Source of the DNA: Algoriphagus aquimarinus | GTDB taxonomy: Bacteria; Bacteroidota; Bacteroidia; Cytophagales; Cyclobacteriaceae | Length of the DNA: 64,000 nt | Assembly: GCF_007997215.1 (NCBI RefSeq) | Contig: NZ_VORW01000001.1 | Coordinates: 806,001-870,000 of the forward strand | Direction of reading: 5' to 3' | In this document: one piece after another, positions 8,807 to 18,333 of the stretch | Layout: every line of letters begins with the position of its first letter | How positions within the stretch are numbered: the first letter of the stretch is position 1 | Notes under the pieces: generated by a model | Seen by the model: the letters and a program-made list of their open reading frames with translations, nothing else | Told to the model about the DNA's origin: nothing | The model's database searches: none | Made by a program: the position numbers and the translations under genes

Positions 8807-9400
8807 ATGAAGATTGTACTTCTTGTGCTCATTACTTATTTCTCTTTTTTCTATCCAAAGAGTGAAGTGGCCGATGTAAAAATCTGGAGGATAGGATCTG
8901 ATAGTGTTATCGAAATTGCAGGAAGTACCAACATCTCAAGTTTCCGATGTGAATCAAATGAATATCAGGGTGGAAATGTGCTGAAGGAAACTTATTTTCC
9001 TGAAAGCGATATCTCGGAATGGAGTGGAGAAATCATTCTAAAAACCGTCAATTTTGATTGCTTCAATGCGATCATGACTAATGATTTTAGAGAGACCCTT
9101 CAAATGGGTCAGCATCCTACTATCAGTGTGCGCTTTCTGAATCTGATCAAAGAGTCGGAAAACATAAATCAAGAAAATCTACGGGGCGAAGTAGAAATCA
9201 CGCTGGCAGGTGTATCTAAAATCTATCCGATTTCATGCGTTTTTCTTGCTAAAAATGGCGGGAAAGCTCTTTTAGCAGGTGAACGCAAATTAGCATTTAC
9301 AGATTTTGAAATAGATCCTCCAGTGAAGTTATTGGGTACTATTAAAGTTAGGGATTCGATTGAGGTAAACTTTGGATTGGTACTCGAAGAGCAAATTTAA
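8807..9400 (+). CDS. YceI-like secreted protein
   Basis: A 197-residue protein with a short N-terminal hydrophobic segment (VLLVLITYFSFF). It has the YceI pattern in weaker form: IEIAGSTNISSFRCES at the N-terminus, LQMGQHPTISVRFL in the middle and LAFTDFEIDPPVKLLGTIKV near the end. Two cysteines (in SSFRCES and VNFDCFNA) plus a third at PISCVFL are not typical and could form a disulfide. It is the second YceI-type gene of the cluster and diverges strongly from the first, so it is unlikely to be a recent duplicate. Family assignment is probable rather than certain. Confidence 0.75.
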   Translation: MKIVLLVLITYFSFFYPKSEVADVKIWRIGSDSVIEIAGSTNISSFRCESNEYQGGNVLKETYFPESDISEWSGEIILKTVNFDCFNAIMTNDFRETLQMGQHPTISVRFLNLIKESENINQENLRGEVEITLAGVSKIYPISCVFLAKNGGKALLAGERKLAFTDFEIDPPVKLLGTIKVRDSIEVNFGLVLEEQI

Positions 9401-9430
9401 CGGGTTGAGTTTGTCTCCTATTAATCAGTA

Positions 9431-9835
9431 CTATTTTGAACAAACCCCTTGGCTAGTAATTTCTATCCAATTCCCCTCTGGGTCTTCGATCACACTTTCA
9501 TAGTATCCATCGCCAGTAGTTCTTGGTTCACCTATGATAGATATTCCCTGGGTGCGGAATTCATCAGTCATTTGATTTACTGTTTCTAACGAACCTACAG
9601 AAATAGCAAAATGTGCCAATCCTGATACCATACCTCTAGGCTTTGGAGCTTCAGCAATATTGTTTCTCTTCATAAGTTCGATTCTGGAGCCAGTGGAAAA
9701 GCTGAGAAAATAGGAGCTGAAGCCTTTTGTGAGGTTTTCATATTTTTCACCCGCTGACATTTTGAATGACTGGCAATACCAATCCTTCATCAGTTCTAAG
9801 TTATCGACCCAAATTGCGAGATGTTCAATTTTCAT
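9431..9835 (-). CDS. VOC family (glyoxalase/dioxygenase-fold) protein
   Basis: A 134-residue protein taken from the ATG at 9835 (MKIEHLAIWVDNLE), the typical VOC start; a longer reading would run into the neighbouring peptidase gene. The paired beta-alpha-beta-beta-beta modules are visible: the first from IEHLAIWVDNLELMKDWY, the second from GLAHFAISVGSLETVNQ, with the metal-type His and Glu positions in EHLAIWV, LAHFAISV and NWIEITSQ. Such proteins are small cytoplasmic metalloenzymes (glyoxalase, dioxygenase, resistance); which reaction is used cannot be read. It sits 14 bases downstream of the M14 peptidase gene and is probably co-transcribed. Confidence 0.85.
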   Translation of the reverse strand: MKIEHLAIWVDNLELMKDWYCQSFKMSAGEKYENLTKGFSSYFLSFSTGSRIELMKRNNIAEAPKPRGMVSGLAHFAISVGSLETVNQMTDEFRTQGISIIGEPRTTGDGYYESVIEDPEGNWIEITSQGVCSK

Positions 9836-9849
9836 AGTATTGCTTAGAC

Positions 9850-11652
9850 TTACCGTTCTCTTCCAACAGGAATTACCTTCCAATTTTGATCGAAATAGGG
9901 AGTTTGCTTATAAAACCAGGAATAAATTGCTCTAGGAGATTTTGCAAATTCTGCATTTGTAGCTTTTTCTTCTTCAAAACGCTTCTTTAACTCAGCATCT
10001 TCGGATAGCATTTTAGCTATCAAAGGCTCCATGATGTAGGTTTCCATGTATTCAGTTTGTGCCAAAATAGAATTGAAATATCCCCACTGGAAAAAGCTGT
10101 CTATAGACTCAGGCTCCATCAAAATGACCACTAGTTCTGCAAGCGATTGGTCTGTACTGATACGCGCAGAACCTGGCTGCAGAGTGACTGTTCTTTCTAA
10201 TTTATCCAAGTTCACTGTTTGAATGCGCATCAAGCCTTCGTAAGGTTGATTACTCATTTTATAATCTACTATTGTGGAAAACTCCAGATTCAGCTTTTTT
10301 TCTTCGGTCAAAATTTCCATTTCGATTCCATGATCCGCCATTTTTTGGATGACTGAGCTCCATTCTGCAGGAATCCAATAGGCCTTCGGCACCCCCACGT
10401 TCTCGACAGGTCTATCCATCAACAGGCTTGGTACTATTTGGGTGATTTCCTTCCCTTCCCATACGACGAAATCTCTTCCCGTGATATCTGAGGTTTCAGT
10501 TCTCGAAGCAATTCCTAAAAATTCCATAGAATCTGCAGGGGTTTCTCTGAAATCAAATTTCACGGTGATCTCACTTGGTTTTTGGTTTTTGTCAGACTTC
10601 ACTGCTGCTTGAAGCTCCGCAAAATGCCCGCTAACTGTTTTGATAGCTTGTTCTAGAAAAACATAAGTTCCTAATACGCGCTGCTCAAATGGCTTTAGCG
10701 AGTGATTTTCTATCAAAATCGATGGAATATGTTTGATGTCTCCATAGGTATGTGAGAATCTAGGGCTGAAAGAAAAGGCTACGTTTCCCTGAGTGAAGTC
10801 ATTCCCATTTGCTGCAAACAATAACGGACCTGGAATATGTCCCTTATCCTTCAAAGCCTGATCTACTTCAGGCTGAAAATAGGTAGATAACCAGTTTGAA
10901 ATTTGAGGTGAATAACCGCCGGTTGCTACATAGCCATATGTAATGTCATATTGATAATCTGCACCGTCGGTGACATGAATGTCGATGTAAAGATCAGGAT
11001 CGTAGCTGTTGATAACTCGGGCTACTGCCTGAATTCCTGCAGTCTCTAATTTAGTGTAGTCCCTATTGAGATTCAGATTTTGAGCGTTGGTTCTCCAGCC
11101 CATTACCTTTGGGCCGCGCTGATTTACTCTTCCGTATTCACTTCTTCTTTCATGTCCATCCACATTCAGAATCGGGATAAAAAGCAGGTTTGAATCATCC
11201 AGAAGTGCTAATTTGCTTCCTTGAGAAATGTCCCGAAGCAACATCATTCCGGCATCTTTACCATCTATCTCGCCAGCATGAATTCCTGCCTGAAAGAATA
11301 TCAGAGGCTTTACGGATGTGGATAACTCATCTGCTGAGAAACTTTGATCTTTCGATGCGATTACCAATTGTATAGGTTTTCCTTGTTCGCTAGTACCTAT
11401 TGTCACGATACTGAGATATTCAGAATTTGCCGCTAATTTCTCTACCCAAGCCATAGTTTCTGAATAAGTAGGAGATTCAAAACCATCAGAAAGTTCAAAA
11501 GGAGTTACCCACTTTTCAGACTTATCCACAAGCAATTCTTTGCTTTTGCCATTCCATGGAAGTGTTGGAGGCATGATGTCTTGGGCGAAGGTTGCGACAG
11601 GTGAACTAAGGATAAGGATTGTTGAAAGAATATATGGTAGTGATTTTTTCAT
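9850..11652 (-). CDS. M14 family zinc carboxypeptidase, secreted
   Basis: A 600-residue enzyme from ATG 11652 (a TTG 18 bases upstream is possible but less likely). A signal peptide ends near TFAQD. Zinc ligands are His125 and Glu128 (AGIHAGEIDG) and the later His in YIDIHVTDG; the substrate-binding NLNLNRDYTK segment and the catalytic-type Glu in PSILIENHSL complete the M14 pattern. It should remove C-terminal residues from peptides outside the cytoplasm. The C-terminal 200 residues are an extra domain of unknown role. It forms a likely two-gene unit with the VOC gene; a second, larger M14 enzyme lies at 15501-18032. Confidence 0.9.
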   Translation of the reverse strand: MKKSLPYILSTILILSSPVATFAQDIMPPTLPWNGKSKELLVDKSEKWVTPFELSDGFESPTYSETMAWVEKLAANSEYLSIVTIGTSEQGKPIQLVIASKDQSFSADELSTSVKPLIFFQAGIHAGEIDGKDAGMMLLRDISQGSKLALLDDSNLLFIPILNVDGHERRSEYGRVNQRGPKVMGWRTNAQNLNLNRDYTKLETAGIQAVARVINSYDPDLYIDIHVTDGADYQYDITYGYVATGGYSPQISNWLSTYFQPEVDQALKDKGHIPGPLLFAANGNDFTQGNVAFSFSPRFSHTYGDIKHIPSILIENHSLKPFEQRVLGTYVFLEQAIKTVSGHFAELQAAVKSDKNQKPSEITVKFDFRETPADSMEFLGIASRTETSDITGRDFVVWEGKEITQIVPSLLMDRPVENVGVPKAYWIPAEWSSVIQKMADHGIEMEILTEEKKLNLEFSTIVDYKMSNQPYEGLMRIQTVNLDKLERTVTLQPGSARISTDQSLAELVVILMEPESIDSFFQWGYFNSILAQTEYMETYIMEPLIAKMLSEDAELKKRFEEEKATNAEFAKSPRAIYSWFYKQTPYFDQNWKVIPVGRER

Positions 11653-11787
11653 CTGGAGTTCTTTTTTCAAATATCGAAAGTACTTCGATCGAAGAGAATC
11701 ATTTTTGGTTAAACAGACAATTGCTCATGTAAAAGATCAAAAGCCCAGTCTGGAAAGAGTATGAGCTTTTGATTACTTGTTTCAATA

Positions 11788-13446
11788 CTAGCTTTTATAC
11801 ATGATTTCGTAGTATTCCTTCGCCATTCGGTTACTCTCAAATCCCTCCACCACATCTTTCATTCCTTGTTCTACTATGTCATCCCATTTGTCTTTATTTT
11901 CATAGTAGGTTGGGACTATTTCGTTTTCTAGCACCTGAAATATGTTTTCTAAGTCAAAATGGTCCTGTTCCGGAATACTCATATTTGCGTAATCAGCTGT
12001 TGGAACAATGAAACTGTTTTTACCATGCTCGGCAAATTCACAAATCCATCCATCGTATGTGCTGAAATTCACAGCTCCATTCATTGCTGCAGTCATTCCG
12101 GAGGTGCCACTGGCTTCGCGGGGAACACGTGGATTATTTAACCATATATCTGCCGCTTGCTTGAGTCGCTTACTTAGTGTCAGTTCATAGTCTACACAGA
12201 CTGCCACATTGGGATATTTTTTGCTAAGATGTACCAGCTGATTGAATGTGGAAATAGCTCCATAGTCAGAAGGGTATGGCTTTCCGGCCCAAATAATTTG
12301 TATCGGTCGTTCTGGATTGTTAATTAATGCTTCGAACCTAGCCTGATCTCGAGTGATCAAATCAGGTCTTTTATACCCTGCAAAACGTCGCGCCCAAACT
12401 ATTGTCAGCACATTTGGATCAAGTAATTTTCCCGTCTGATCTGCTACCAGTTCGAATGCTCTTTTTTTCAAATAGTGCTTTCTGTCTTCAAATCCCGGTT
12501 TATTATCTGTATTCATGAAATGATACAGCTGCTTATCCGCCCAGTAAGTATAATTCTGCGAGTTGGTAATCGAGGTGATTTCAGGAATATCCGAATATTT
12601 GCTCCACATCTCTCTGCTCACTTTGCCATGAAGCTTACTTACTCCATTCGCTTTTCTGGCAAATCGAAATGCTGCCAAACTATGATTGAAAAGATCTCCT
12701 TCCATCCCCGTCAGCTCTCTGACTTCTTCCAACGGATAGCCATTGAAATATCCCATTTGATCACATAAGTAGATATCATGCTTCTCGTTTCCAGCTTCTT
12801 CAGGAGTATGAGTGGTGAATACCAACCGTTTTTTCACTTCTTCCTTTGAGCCAAACTTTCTCATCAGGTGAAAAACAGCACTTACCCCGTGAGCCTCGTT
12901 GAGATGGTAGACATCGGGATTGAAATTCAATTCGTCAAGTAATTTGGCGCCGCCGAGCCCCAGCATGATGAACTGAGCTACTTTGGCGGCAGTATCGGAA
13001 TCATACAGCCTATGTGTGATGGTTTGGCTGAGGTAGTCGTTTTCCGGTAAGTCGGTACTCAAGAGAAAAAGTGGTGCACTTTTAAAAGTCTCTGGAGCGA
13101 GATACATAGCTTTTACCCAAACAGGATTGCCGTGAATGGTGATTTGAAACTTGATGCCGGTTTCCTGCAGAAAGCTGTAGTTCTTTTCATACCACTCAGC
13201 CTTAAGAGTTTGATCCTGATTTCTTCCTTGATCGTAATAGCCATATTTCCAGAGAATGCCGATTCCGATCAGATTTTGTTTGAGCTCATAAGCACTTCGC
13301 AAATGAGATCCTGAAAGAAAGCCCAGACCTCCACTGTAAATTTTGAGAGGTTGATGGATGGCAAATTCCATGGAGAAATAGGCGGCTTTTTTGGAGTATT
13401 CCGACGAAATCTGATACGGCACGCTATAGTTTCTAAAATCAGTCAT
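11788..13446 (-). CDS. Alpha-glucan phosphorylase-like glycosyltransferase (short type)
   Basis: A 552-residue GT35-related protein of the short alpha-glucan phosphorylase type. Recognisable blocks are the N-terminal YSGGLGFLSG, VYHLNEAHGVSAV, FTTHTPEEAGNEKHD and the C-terminal PREASGTSGMTAAMNG. In classical phosphorylases the last block reads GT(G/S)xMK and its lysine binds pyridoxal phosphate; here that position is Thr (GTSGMTAAMNG). The protein may therefore not be PLP-dependent, and could act as a glycosyltransferase or a non-catalytic glucan binder. No other glycogen genes lie nearby; a weakly linked carboxylesterase gene is upstream. Fold confident, activity uncertain. Confidence 0.8.
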   Translation of the reverse strand: MTDFRNYSVPYQISSEYSKKAAYFSMEFAIHQPLKIYSGGLGFLSGSHLRSAYELKQNLIGIGILWKYGYYDQGRNQDQTLKAEWYEKNYSFLQETGIKFQITIHGNPVWVKAMYLAPETFKSAPLFLLSTDLPENDYLSQTITHRLYDSDTAAKVAQFIMLGLGGAKLLDELNFNPDVYHLNEAHGVSAVFHLMRKFGSKEEVKKRLVFTTHTPEEAGNEKHDIYLCDQMGYFNGYPLEEVRELTGMEGDLFNHSLAAFRFARKANGVSKLHGKVSREMWSKYSDIPEITSITNSQNYTYWADKQLYHFMNTDNKPGFEDRKHYLKKRAFELVADQTGKLLDPNVLTIVWARRFAGYKRPDLITRDQARFEALINNPERPIQIIWAGKPYPSDYGAISTFNQLVHLSKKYPNVAVCVDYELTLSKRLKQAADIWLNNPRVPREASGTSGMTAAMNGAVNFSTYDGWICEFAEHGKNSFIVPTADYANMSIPEQDHFDLENIFQVLENEIVPTYYENKDKWDDIVEQGMKDVVEGFESNRMAKEYYEIMYKS

Positions 13447-13578
13447 TGTGGATTGGTTATTTTTTCCAATTTAGTTGAAATCCGAAGACAAGATTCAGGA
13501 AGTGATACGTAAAGTATTTGAGCTGATTTCAGGCTTTGATTTATAGTCTTATTTTCTTTATAAATAGGTGTAAACAGA

Positions 13579-13607
13579 AAGCGCAGAACTGATATAGTTC
13601 TGCGCTT
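13579..13607 (-). terminator. Terminator hairpin after the carboxylesterase gene
   Basis: AAGCGCAGAACT and AGTTCTGCGCTT form a 12-bp perfect stem around a 5-base loop, 22 bases beyond the carboxylesterase stop. The T-tract on the minus side is weak (CTGTTT), so efficiency is uncertain. Confidence 0.65.
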
Positions 13608-13629
13608 CTACTTTTACATATGTGGAGTT

Positions 13630-15291
13630 TTATGCTGGCAAAGCTGCCAGTCCATTTCCATCCGGCTTATTTTTCAAAACTGGAGTGTCTTTCAAGATCA
13701 TAGTTGCGCCATTTGCTGGAGAATAGGCAGTCCATTTTGGAAGAGTTCCAGCATTTGGATCTCCCGTTCTCATGAAAGAGAGGAGAGAAGCCGACATTTT
13801 CTCGGATAACTTTCGAGGTCTATCACCGCCACCTGTATGGGTGTACATACGGTCGGTATTGTCAAACCAAAAGCAAATATCTATGCAGTGAAAAGCTTTC
13901 ATTCTGCCACTGTATAGATCCGGCTCCCAGCCGAACCAAGCCAGATAAACGGGTGCCTTTTGAGTTGACTTTGCATTTGCTGTAGCGATTGCTCCTTTTC
14001 TATTGGAAAGAATCATCGCCCAAAGATCTGCAGGAGAAGCTTCTGGGAAGTCCTTGCGATACCCTGCGATTACTTTATCTGTATCTGTTCCAAAATTTGG
14101 ATTCAGTTTCTCAGCTACTCCAGCCCAATCGATTTTCTCCAATTCTGGAGATGTCCGCGTTGGATTCCACTCGTGGAAAGTAGTGCAGATCATTAATGGA
14201 ATGTCCGAAGCCAAGCCATTTGGATCAGAGAAGAACTCACCTGCTGGGATATTTGCTCCATCAGCCACTGGGCTAAAACCGCCTCTAAAACCAGGCAGCG
14301 GGTGATCTTTCCGCATTTTTGCCATAGCCTTATTTGCCACATCCAGGTATTCCCTCCATGTCAGATCCTGCAACTTATCCACAGTATCTGAAGTAAATCC
14401 TGCCTCTTTCATGACATATTCACCGAGATTGCGGGAATATTCTTGGTTAGAGGCCTGAAGCATAGATCCACTCAGAGCGACCCCTTTATGCACCAAACCT
14501 TTTGCCGCAGGCATGGCCATCGTGGCAGTGACTTTTGCGCCTCCGCCAGACTGACCTATAATAGTTACATTCCCTGGATCTCCACCGAAATTCGAGATGT
14601 TATCCCGAACCCATTCCAGCGAGGCAATAATGTCGAGTTGACTGACATTTCCAGAATCTGCATACTTAGATCCACCCACTCCCGAAAGATCAGTGAAGCC
14701 GATTGGACCAAGTCTGTGATTGATGGATACGAAAACCATGTCACCACTTTTACTTAGGTTTTCCCCGTGGTAGCCGTCTTGCTCTACTGCATTTCCGTTA
14801 GTGAATCCTCCACCATGAAGCCAAACTAGCACAGGTCTCTTTTTGCCGTCCAAAGCCGGAGTCCAGACATTCAGTTTGAGGCAGTCCTCGCTTAAGTCAT
14901 CGTAATTCCAATGATCGGCAAAGGAAGAATTGGGGTTCTCATAGCGATTGTCCATGATTTGAGGAGCAGTATTTCCCCACCAAATAGTTGGCTTCACATC
15001 TGCCCAAGGAGCTGGCTTTTGGGGAGGCATAAATCGGTTTTTACCCGAAGTATCAGCTCCATAAGGAACTCCGAGAAAAGTATAGATATTGTTTAGAATA
15101 TAACCTCTCACCTTGCCTGAATTTGTATTTGCAATGGCAATGTCGTCTCCGATCTGGAGAAATTGACCTCCATGGGGAGCTGTTTTCGACGAGGATTTTG
15201 CTTGCGTAGAAAATGGTACTGCTGCAGCTAGACTGAGTCCTGCAGTACCTACGCCGACTTTCTTAAAGAATTCGCGTCTATTATTTTTCAT
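13630..15291 (-). CDS. Type-B carboxylesterase with Tat-like signal
   Basis: A 553-residue alpha/beta-hydrolase of the type-B carboxylesterase family. The N-terminus has a twin-arginine motif (NNRREFFKK) followed by a hydrophobic stretch, so export by Tat is predicted. The GxSxG nucleophile is in IIGQSGGGAK, the oxyanion loop in WLHGGGFTNG, and the typical SEDCLKLNVWTP block precedes it. The conserved GVPYGADTSGKNRF segment near the N-terminus is also of this family. The enzyme should hydrolyse carboxylic esters outside the cytoplasm; substrate unknown. It is a single-gene unit bounded by its own terminator. Confidence 0.9.
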   Translation of the reverse strand: MKNNRREFFKKVGVGTAGLSLAAAVPFSTQAKSSSKTAPHGGQFLQIGDDIAIANTNSGKVRGYILNNIYTFLGVPYGADTSGKNRFMPPQKPAPWADVKPTIWWGNTAPQIMDNRYENPNSSFADHWNYDDLSEDCLKLNVWTPALDGKKRPVLVWLHGGGFTNGNAVEQDGYHGENLSKSGDMVFVSINHRLGPIGFTDLSGVGGSKYADSGNVSQLDIIASLEWVRDNISNFGGDPGNVTIIGQSGGGAKVTATMAMPAAKGLVHKGVALSGSMLQASNQEYSRNLGEYVMKEAGFTSDTVDKLQDLTWREYLDVANKAMAKMRKDHPLPGFRGGFSPVADGANIPAGEFFSDPNGLASDIPLMICTTFHEWNPTRTSPELEKIDWAGVAEKLNPNFGTDTDKVIAGYRKDFPEASPADLWAMILSNRKGAIATANAKSTQKAPVYLAWFGWEPDLYSGRMKAFHCIDICFWFDNTDRMYTHTGGGDRPRKLSEKMSASLLSFMRTGDPNAGTLPKWTAYSPANGATMILKDTPVLKNKPDGNGLAALPA

Positions 15292-15437
15292 GTTATAGGG
15301 TTTAATGTTAAAGATTTGATCTTGAGTGAAATATACTTTAGTGTTTCATGTTTATAGAAATTATTGGACTTTACCTGCCGGAGAATTATGTGTGCAAGTT
15401 AATATTGTTTCAAAATGAAAAAATAGATTGTGAAAAC

Positions 15438-15467
15438 AAAAAAACCGACCACTTTTCAGCAGCCGGT
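15438..15467 (-). terminator. Rho-independent terminator of the large M14 peptidase gene
   Basis: On the minus strand ACCGGCTGCT-GAAA-AGTGGTCGGT forms a 10-bp stem (with G-U wobbles) closed by a GAAA tetraloop and followed by seven T. It lies 33 bases past the stop codon at 15501. Confidence 0.85.
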
Positions 15468-15500
15468 CTCGATACTAAAATCTGTTTTCTTGACTTTGTC

Positions 15501-18032
15501 TTACTGTCCTACCATAAAGATCGCATTACTCAAAATCAGTTTCCCAGACTCCCAAAATCCTCTGAAAATCGGATCATCCACGAAATAAACAATCTCTCCA
15601 CGGCCTACATTTTCAACACCTATGACCATGGATTCAGCCATTTTTGATTTTACCTTGTAGCCAATGTATCCTGTGCGGTGTGCTTCATTTGAGGAGATTA
15701 CCCCAGCATTTACACCATTGTCTAAGTAGGCAAATCTGCTAGCATTGTTTTTCAAGGTGTAATATTTCCCGCCAGTTCCATAGCCAAGAGGATGTGTGAC
15801 GTCCATGTCCACTTGATAGATCGCACCAGCTGCTCCGCCTGAAATCGCTACTCGCTCACCTTCTTGGTAAGGAGCCAGACGTTCTGCTTTTGCCAAGGAG
15901 TCAGCCTCTGTTTCAGCTGACTTTTTATCATCATCTGAATCATAAGTTTTCAATGCAAAGCCTTCCTTGTTTGCAAAAAGGCTTAACGCTCCGTCAATAG
16001 CAATCAGTTTTCCGCCTGCACGAATCCATTCCATTAAATTCTTTTGGCCTGATTCATTCAGTGCACTGCCGCGAGTTGATGGCATGATGATCACATCGTA
16101 TTTGCTCAAGTCGTAACGGGACATATTGTCTGTTTCTAGATTGCTTAGCGGATAGTTTAGCTCCTTTTCGAAGAAATGCCAGATAGCACCATAATTCAAC
16201 GAGTTGGTACCTTCTCCACCAATCAGAGCCACTTTGGGAGCTTGGATCACACGGATATTAGGCGAGCCGAAATCTTTTCCTTTATCCACATAGCCACTCA
16301 TCGTAGTCGCTAGCGTCACACCAAATGTATTTGCGATCTCGACTACCTTTTGGTCGAAATTTGGTACATATTCATTTCCACCTTTGGTGATCATCAAGGA
16401 TCCTGCAGGAAAGCTTTTCCCTTCTACTTCGAAAGGGAATTCATTGTATTTCACACGAATGCCAGCATTTAAAAGCGCCGATAAAAATGCTACATCCCGA
16501 GTTCCTTGCCAGGCTGCGATGTAAGCAACAGGTGTTTTGCCTACTTGATTTGCTGTGAAATCGGGTTTCTCATATGCTGCCGCTGCTTCGAGTTTTGTTT
16601 CTACTGCGAAAGCTTCCAATCCGTATGCATAGGGCATGGCCCAGCTCGTGATATCATAAGTGATGCTGTCATGCAAAGCAGGACTTGGTTCGAAAAATAC
16701 CTGAGTTAAAACAGATTTGGGCTGGTGAGCACTGATGATGATGTCCTTATCTGTGGTGGCGAAAGACTCGCTTTTGCCAGTTCCATAAGCAAAGCCTTTC
16801 AATCCTGATTTTGAGCCTGCCTTTCCATAGCGAATGCCGTTTTTATCCAGCAGTTCAAGCAATCTGGCTACTTGAGCTGGGTTGCTTTCACCTTTGATGA
16901 CAAAGCTTTTGTATTTGCCTTTTGGGTTTGTGGAGTTGTCTTTGTAGAATTTGGCAAACTCAGAAAGTAATCTCTCAGCATTTTTGCTTGTCACTTCAGC
17001 AGCAGACATGGCTGCAGTGTAGTGCCCTTCAATTCTATAGCTGAGGGTAACAGTATCGCCCACGGCATCAAATCCTCCAATGCCAGCCTGGCCTCCACCA
17101 CCTTGCTCTATCGTCATTCCTATAGCTCCATTGAACATCGGATAGGAATCGCCATAAGAAGGATAAAGCAAATCAAAACGTTCTTTAGTGAAGTAGAATC
17201 TTCCAGCCTCATCGAAGTATTTGGCAGTGTTTCTTCCAAAAGTATCCTGAAACTCATGTTGCCACGCTGTCAACTGCTCATGAAGAGGTTCAGCAGCTGG
17301 TGCCATGTAGAATGGGTTATTGATGCCTTGCTCATGGAAATCTAAGTGCAACTGTGGCATCCATTGCTGGTAAACTTTCATTCTAGCCTGAGATTCCACC
17401 TGTACCTGCCATGCCCAATCACGATTCAGATCAAACAAATAATGATTTGCGCGTCCACCTGGCCAGGGCTCGTTATGCTCAACAGATTGCAGATCTGGCT
17501 GAAGGGTGGTGTTCATTTTCTGGTTGTACCAATTCGCATAGCGGTCACGACCATCTGGGTTGATCGCTGGATCGATGATCACAATTTGATTTTTCAACCA
17601 TTCTTGAGAAGTGCTATTTTCTGGGTTTGCTAGGGTATAAAAAGAAGAAATCGCTGCTTCCATACCCACTGACTCATTTCCGTGGACATTGAAAGACATC
17701 CAATTGATCGGAACAGAAGTTGAAGGTGAGCCTTCTATCAAACCTGCTCTCTTGAGGTTGTCAGTTCGGATCTGCTCCAGATTACCCATGTTTTCGGAGC
17801 TCGAAAGTATCGCGATGATCAGTGGGCGTTTCTCGTTTGTTTCACCGTATTGGATGAGCTTGACATTTGGATTATTTGCCGCTACATGCTCGAAGTAATC
17901 GACCATGCGGTGATGGGGAGTGAATCGGTCACCGGGTTTGTAACCCAAAAATTGCTCTGGAGTTTGGATCTGTGCCCATGAGCAAATGGTGATCGAAAAA
18001 ACGAATAAGGATAAGAGTAAGAGTTTTTTCAT
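15501..18032 (-). CDS. Large M14 family metallopeptidase with C-terminal GATase-like domain
   Basis: An 843-residue secreted protein (signal peptide to about TICSWAQ). The peptidase domain occupies about 30-400: zinc ligands His117 and Glu120 (NVHGNESVGME) and the His in QLHLDFHEQG, with FDLNRDWAWQ as the substrate-binding segment. From about residue 610 a class-I glutamine-amidotransferase-like Rossmann domain follows (VALIGGEGTNSLNYGAIWHF, KYDVIIMPSTRG), as is common in Bacteroidota M14 proteins of this size; it lacks an obvious nucleophile Cys and probably binds ligand. The enzyme likely trims exogenous peptides in the periplasm or outside. Single-gene transcription unit. Confidence 0.9.
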   Translation of the reverse strand: MKKLLLLSLFVFSITICSWAQIQTPEQFLGYKPGDRFTPHHRMVDYFEHVAANNPNVKLIQYGETNEKRPLIIAILSSSENMGNLEQIRTDNLKRAGLIEGSPSTSVPINWMSFNVHGNESVGMEAAISSFYTLANPENSTSQEWLKNQIVIIDPAINPDGRDRYANWYNQKMNTTLQPDLQSVEHNEPWPGGRANHYLFDLNRDWAWQVQVESQARMKVYQQWMPQLHLDFHEQGINNPFYMAPAAEPLHEQLTAWQHEFQDTFGRNTAKYFDEAGRFYFTKERFDLLYPSYGDSYPMFNGAIGMTIEQGGGGQAGIGGFDAVGDTVTLSYRIEGHYTAAMSAAEVTSKNAERLLSEFAKFYKDNSTNPKGKYKSFVIKGESNPAQVARLLELLDKNGIRYGKAGSKSGLKGFAYGTGKSESFATTDKDIIISAHQPKSVLTQVFFEPSPALHDSITYDITSWAMPYAYGLEAFAVETKLEAAAAYEKPDFTANQVGKTPVAYIAAWQGTRDVAFLSALLNAGIRVKYNEFPFEVEGKSFPAGSLMITKGGNEYVPNFDQKVVEIANTFGVTLATTMSGYVDKGKDFGSPNIRVIQAPKVALIGGEGTNSLNYGAIWHFFEKELNYPLSNLETDNMSRYDLSKYDVIIMPSTRGSALNESGQKNLMEWIRAGGKLIAIDGALSLFANKEGFALKTYDSDDDKKSAETEADSLAKAERLAPYQEGERVAISGGAAGAIYQVDMDVTHPLGYGTGGKYYTLKNNASRFAYLDNGVNAGVISSNEAHRTGYIGYKVKSKMAESMVIGVENVGRGEIVYFVDDPIFRGFWESGKLILSNAIFMVGQ

Positions 18033-18333
18033 AAGATACTGGTGTAGATTGATGCCTTGAATTTAAAAGGAAATGTCTTTTTCTTTCACACCGATTAAAA
18101 AAAAGCGGGACGAAAGGTCAAGCTCCAGCTTGAAGTTGAGAAATGCTTCACTTTAGTACAAATTGAATCGCAGTCTTCAGATCCATCTTATTCCTAATAA
18201 GTACATCATTTTAAAAAAATTCAATTCAATCGAATGAAGTAAATGCCTAATGTGACAAAAGTTGCTGAACGACAAAATCAAAAGCCTGTAATTTGTAGTA
18301 TCAAATCGAAGTTTAATCAGAATAATTATAGCG
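18033..18333. other. Intergenic spacer between divergent genes, no gene seen
   Basis: 301 AT-rich bases separate the divergent M14 peptidase and persulfide dioxygenase genes and must carry both promoters. I could not place a convincing TAnnTTTG/TTTG pair for either. Confidence 0.5.

Noticed and set aside
9836..9883. N-terminal extension of the VOC protein
   Set aside because: It would overlap the end of the M14 peptidase gene and precede the conserved MKIEHLAIWVD start.
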